Source: CAZBWP01 sp964630265 (GTDB taxonomy: Bacteria > Pseudomonadota > Alphaproteobacteria > Rhodospirillales > Defluviicoccaceae). Taken from it: a DNA stretch of 64,000 bases. The notes under the pieces are model-generated. The model was not told where the DNA came from. It ran no database searches and saw only the letters and a list, made by a program, of their open reading frames with translations. The stretch is from NCBI GenBank assembly GCA_964630265.1, contig CAZVRW010000006.1, positions 1 through 64,000 of the forward strand. The letters are read 5' to 3'. This document shows positions 61,568-64,000 of the stretch, piece by piece (position 1 is the stretch's first letter; each line of letters opens with the position of its first letter). Position numbers and translations under genes: made by a program.

Positions 61568-63172
61568 ATGGTGGACTTGGTTTCCACTCGGCGCGGCTGG
61601 ACGCGTGCCTGCCGGCAGACATCCAAGACGGCGTCACTTTTGGTCGCCGCGACGGTTTTGGCGGCATGTACCGCCGTCGGCCCGGACTACACACCGCCGG
61701 CCACGCAGATGCCGGATCTCTGGTATCAGGAGTTGAGCCGCGGACTGGAGTCGGGCGACGCCGACCTGAGGACGTGGTGGACCACCCTCAACGATCCGAC
61801 GCTGAACGATCTCGTCGATCGCGCGGCCCAAGGCAACCTGGACGTTCAGGTGGCCCTCGCCCGGGTACAGGCCGCGCGGGCGTTGATCGGCGTCGCCTCG
61901 GGCGAGCAGTTGCCCTCGGTCGACGCATCCGGTGTGGTGGAGTACGGCCGGGTCAGCGAGGGAACCGCTCCCAACGTCGCCGGCAGAAACCGCTCCGACA
62001 CGCTGTTCAGCACCGGGCTCGACGCCACCTGGGAAATCGATTTCTGGGGGCGGATCGCGCGCTCCGTGGAGTCCGCGGACGCCGACTTCCAGGCGACGGT
62101 CGAGGACTATCGGGACGCCCTGGTGGTGCTCTATGCCGAGGTGGCATCGACATACGTCGATGTCCGAACGCTGCAGCAACGCATTCGCTCGGCGATCGGC
62201 AACGTCCAGACGCAGCGGGAGACGCTTCGCCTCGTCCAGGAGCGGCGTCGCGCCGGTCTGGCCTCCGACCTGGAGGTCGCTCAGGCCCGCCTCAACCTGT
62301 CGCGCACCGAATCGGCGGTGCCGCCGTTGCGCGAGGCGCTCGGACGCGCCGTGCATCAATTGGGCGTGCTGCTCGGCGAGCCACCGCCGGCGCTCTACGC
62401 GACGTTGGGCGAGGTGGAGCCGATTCCGGATGTCCCGGCAGAGGTGATCGTCGGCCTGCCGCACGAATTGCTCCGGCAACGGCCGGATATCCGCAGCGCC
62501 GAGCGGCAGTTGGCCGCGCAGACGGCGCGCATCGGCGTCGCCACGGCGGACCTCTATCCCCGCTTCTCCCTGTTCGGCTTCTTCGCCTTCGAGGCCTTCG
62601 ATGCCGCCATGTGGTTCAATGGCGGCAGCCTCGCCTACGGTCTCGGGCCCTCGGTGCGCTGGAACCTGTTCGACGGTGGCCGCGTGCGCAGCCGCATCGA
62701 TCTCGAGGACGCGTTGACGCAGCAACGGCTTGCCACCTACGAGCAGACGGTGCTCAACGCCTTGCGCGAGGCGGAAGACGCGATGGTCGGCTTTGTCCAG
62801 GAGCAGCAGCGCCGCGACGCGCTGGCGCGGTCGGTCGAGGCTGCGCGCACCGCGACCCGCCTCGTGAACGAACTCTACGTCACCGGCCTGACCGACTTCC
62901 AGAACGTGCAGGACACCGAGCGCAACCGCTTCGAGCAGGAGGACCAGTTCGCCGAGAGCGAAGGCCGGGTGGTGCAGAACCTGATCGCGCTCTACAAGGC
63001 CCTGGGCGGCGGCTGGAACCCCGAAGGTACGCGCCCGTCCGACGGGCGACCGGCGGCCGCCACTGCAACCGCACCTGCCGCCGCGCCGGCGTCCGACACC
63101 ACCGGCGCGGTGGCGGCACCCGTCGCCGGTGAGGTGAGCGGCGACGCGCCGTCCTTGTCCGGCCGATCCTGA
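61568..63172 (+). CDS. RND-type efflux outer-membrane lipoprotein (NodT/OprM family)
   Basis: 534 residues. Lipoprotein signal ending VAATVLAACTAVGPDY. Two OEP (TolC-like) repeats, each with long coiled-coil helices, cover about 50-480; RQRPDIRSAERQLAAQ and FGFFAFEAFD-type barrel strands are seen. The C-terminal tail is Ala/Pro/Thr-rich low complexity (about 490-534). No membrane-fusion or RND pump gene is adjacent in the window, so its partner is elsewhere. ATG 61568 follows GGGGGGAGG. Confidence 0.92.
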   Translation: MVDLVSTRRGWTRACRQTSKTASLLVAATVLAACTAVGPDYTPPATQMPDLWYQELSRGLESGDADLRTWWTTLNDPTLNDLVDRAAQGNLDVQVALARVQAARALIGVASGEQLPSVDASGVVEYGRVSEGTAPNVAGRNRSDTLFSTGLDATWEIDFWGRIARSVESADADFQATVEDYRDALVVLYAEVASTYVDVRTLQQRIRSAIGNVQTQRETLRLVQERRRAGLASDLEVAQARLNLSRTESAVPPLREALGRAVHQLGVLLGEPPPALYATLGEVEPIPDVPAEVIVGLPHELLRQRPDIRSAERQLAAQTARIGVATADLYPRFSLFGFFAFEAFDAAMWFNGGSLAYGLGPSVRWNLFDGGRVRSRIDLEDALTQQRLATYEQTVLNALREAEDAMVGFVQEQQRRDALARSVEAARTATRLVNELYVTGLTDFQNVQDTERNRFEQEDQFAESEGRVVQNLIALYKALGGGWNPEGTRPSDGRPAAATATAPAAAPASDTTGAVAAPVAGEVSGDAPSLSGRS

Positions 63173-63419
63173 GACTTGGCGGGGGCCGAGAGACTGCCCC
63201 CAAGCGCGCCAGGCGTGGACCACTCGCCCGCGGCATTCGCCTCCGATCTAGCCACACGCCCTCCGGCATGATAGGTTTGCTGCAGTGCACAATGTCAATG
63301 CTGCACGCGCACAAGGAGCGCTTGGCGGCCCGGGCGCCCAGCATCGTGATCCGTGCAGCAACGTTCGCAGGTTCGACGGTTGCGTGTCCTGAACGCGGGA
63401 TCGAAAGGGGTCGAGGTCG

Positions 63420-64000
63420 ATGAGCGAATGCCTTGAAAACAAGACGTTTGACGAGATTGAGGTAGGGGAAAGCGCGTCGCTGATCCGTGCCTTCCGCCGC
63501 AACGACCTGGAAACGTGGGCGGCGGTCACCGGCAACGCCGCGCTGGTCCATGCCTACGAGGTGGCGGAGCGCGAGGGCATCGCCCGCGCCGGCGGTGGCC
63601 ATGGAACCTGGGGAACGGCGCTGATCTCGACGATCATCAGCACGCTGCTTCCCGGCGCCGGCACCACCATCCGGTCGAGCCAAGTGGAATACCTGAAGCC
63701 CCTGGACGTGGGCATGAAGGTGACCGGCACCGTCACGGTGACCGCGAAGGACGCCACAGACCGATCGGTCACGCTGCAGTGCCGCTGTGTCGACGAAGCC
63801 GGCAACGACATCGTCAAGGGAACCGTCGACGCCCTGGCGCCGGCTAAAAAAATCAAGGAAACGGTCGAAGATCTGCCACAGGTGCAGCTCCGGCGTCACG
63901 ACCGGTTTCTTGAACTTTTGAAAAGGTGTGAAGGCCTGCCGGCGGCGGCGACTGCCGTCGTTCACCCCTGCAGCGAGGACTCGCTTGCCGCCGCGATCCA
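63420..64000 (+). CDS. MaoC-type hydratase domain of a MaoC-Pta fusion, cut by the window end
   Basis: The first 193 residues of an open frame with no stop before the window edge. A MaoC-like hot-dog fold is followed by a linker and by what looks like the beginning of a phosphate acetyl/butyryltransferase (DRFLELLKRCEGLPAAATAVVHPCSEDSLAAAI), the typical bifunctional enoyl-CoA hydratase/phosphate acetyltransferase arrangement. The MaoC catalytic pattern (GDxNPxH) reads GNAALVH here, so the key Asp is Asn. The ATG is preceded by GAGG. The 3' half lies outside the window. Confidence 0.85.
   Translation, partial: MSECLENKTFDEIEVGESASLIRAFRRNDLETWAAVTGNAALVHAYEVAEREGIARAGGGHGTWGTALISTIISTLLPGAGTTIRSSQVEYLKPLDVGMKVTGTVTVTAKDATDRSVTLQCRCVDEAGNDIVKGTVDALAPAKKIKETVEDLPQVQLRRHDRFLELLKRCEGLPAAATAVVHPCSEDSLAAAI

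Overview
The window is a GC-rich chromosomal segment of an alphaproteobacterium, most likely a member or relative of the Rhodospirillales. I base this on gene order and protein character: glyA-nrdR-ribDE-ribB-ribH-nusB-thiL, plsX-fabH-ihfA-merR-tRNA-Pro, dusB-ntrBC-ntrYX-trkA-dat-hfq-hflX, rlpA-dacA-tmk-holB-metG-tatD, a MucR-type regulator, a fused IspDF and a K+-independent proton pyrophosphatase are all familiar alphaproteobacterial arrangements. I see no rRNA, insertion sequence, prophage or CRISPR array. Two tRNA genes are present: Pro(GGG) and His(GTG).

Layout. 1-11 kb: mucR (minus), then a long co-directional run rpiB, glyA, nrdR, ribD, ribE, ribB-X, ribH, nusB, thiL, followed by hppA with a strong terminator. 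Most junctions overlap by a few bases, so this is probably one or two operons for C1 metabolism, riboflavin and thiamine cofactors. 10.6-16.4 kb: divergent bamE / cytochrome bc1 chaperone-yceD, then plsX-fabH-ihfA-merR-tRNA-Pro. 16.4-19.3 kb: a decayed pcm copy, cutA, ispDF and a YpjD/CcsA-like membrane protein. 19.3-33.2 kb: the nitrogen two-component operon dusB-ntrB-ntrC-ntrY-ntrX, then trkA, dat, a HAD phosphatase, hfq, hflX, an inositol-phosphatase family protein and a beta-hydroxyacid dehydrogenase. 33.2-46.4 kb, minus strand: mltB-rlpA-dacA-tmk-holB-metG ... tatD-MBL and mazG. Between metG and tatD sits a foreign-looking two-gene module: a cytosolic subtilase and a small protein resembling its pro-domain. 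ydcF and the intact pcm end this block.

46.5-52.3 kb is the most interesting region. A plus-strand operon encodes a receiver-like protein whose C-terminal half resembles the KaiA/RsbU helical domain, then KaiB and a double-domain KaiC. Divergent from it are a single-domain response regulator and a membrane PAS histidine kinase. This looks like a complete Kai timing module with a candidate non-cyanobacterial KaiA analogue, in a lineage normally described as having kaiB and kaiC only.

52.3-64 kb: tRNA-His, a large secreted nuclease with a sorting-signal-like tail, a DUF502 membrane protein, a haloacetate-dehalogenase-like hydrolase, a Nudix hydrolase, an ACT-domain protein, an MCE/Mla lipid-transport cluster that lacks its ATPase gene, an efflux outer-membrane lipoprotein, and the start of a MaoC-Pta fusion cut by the window edge. 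A recurring oddity of the whole window is short tandem duplication (12 to 27 bp units) in spacers, at gene ends and, twice, in frame inside proteins.
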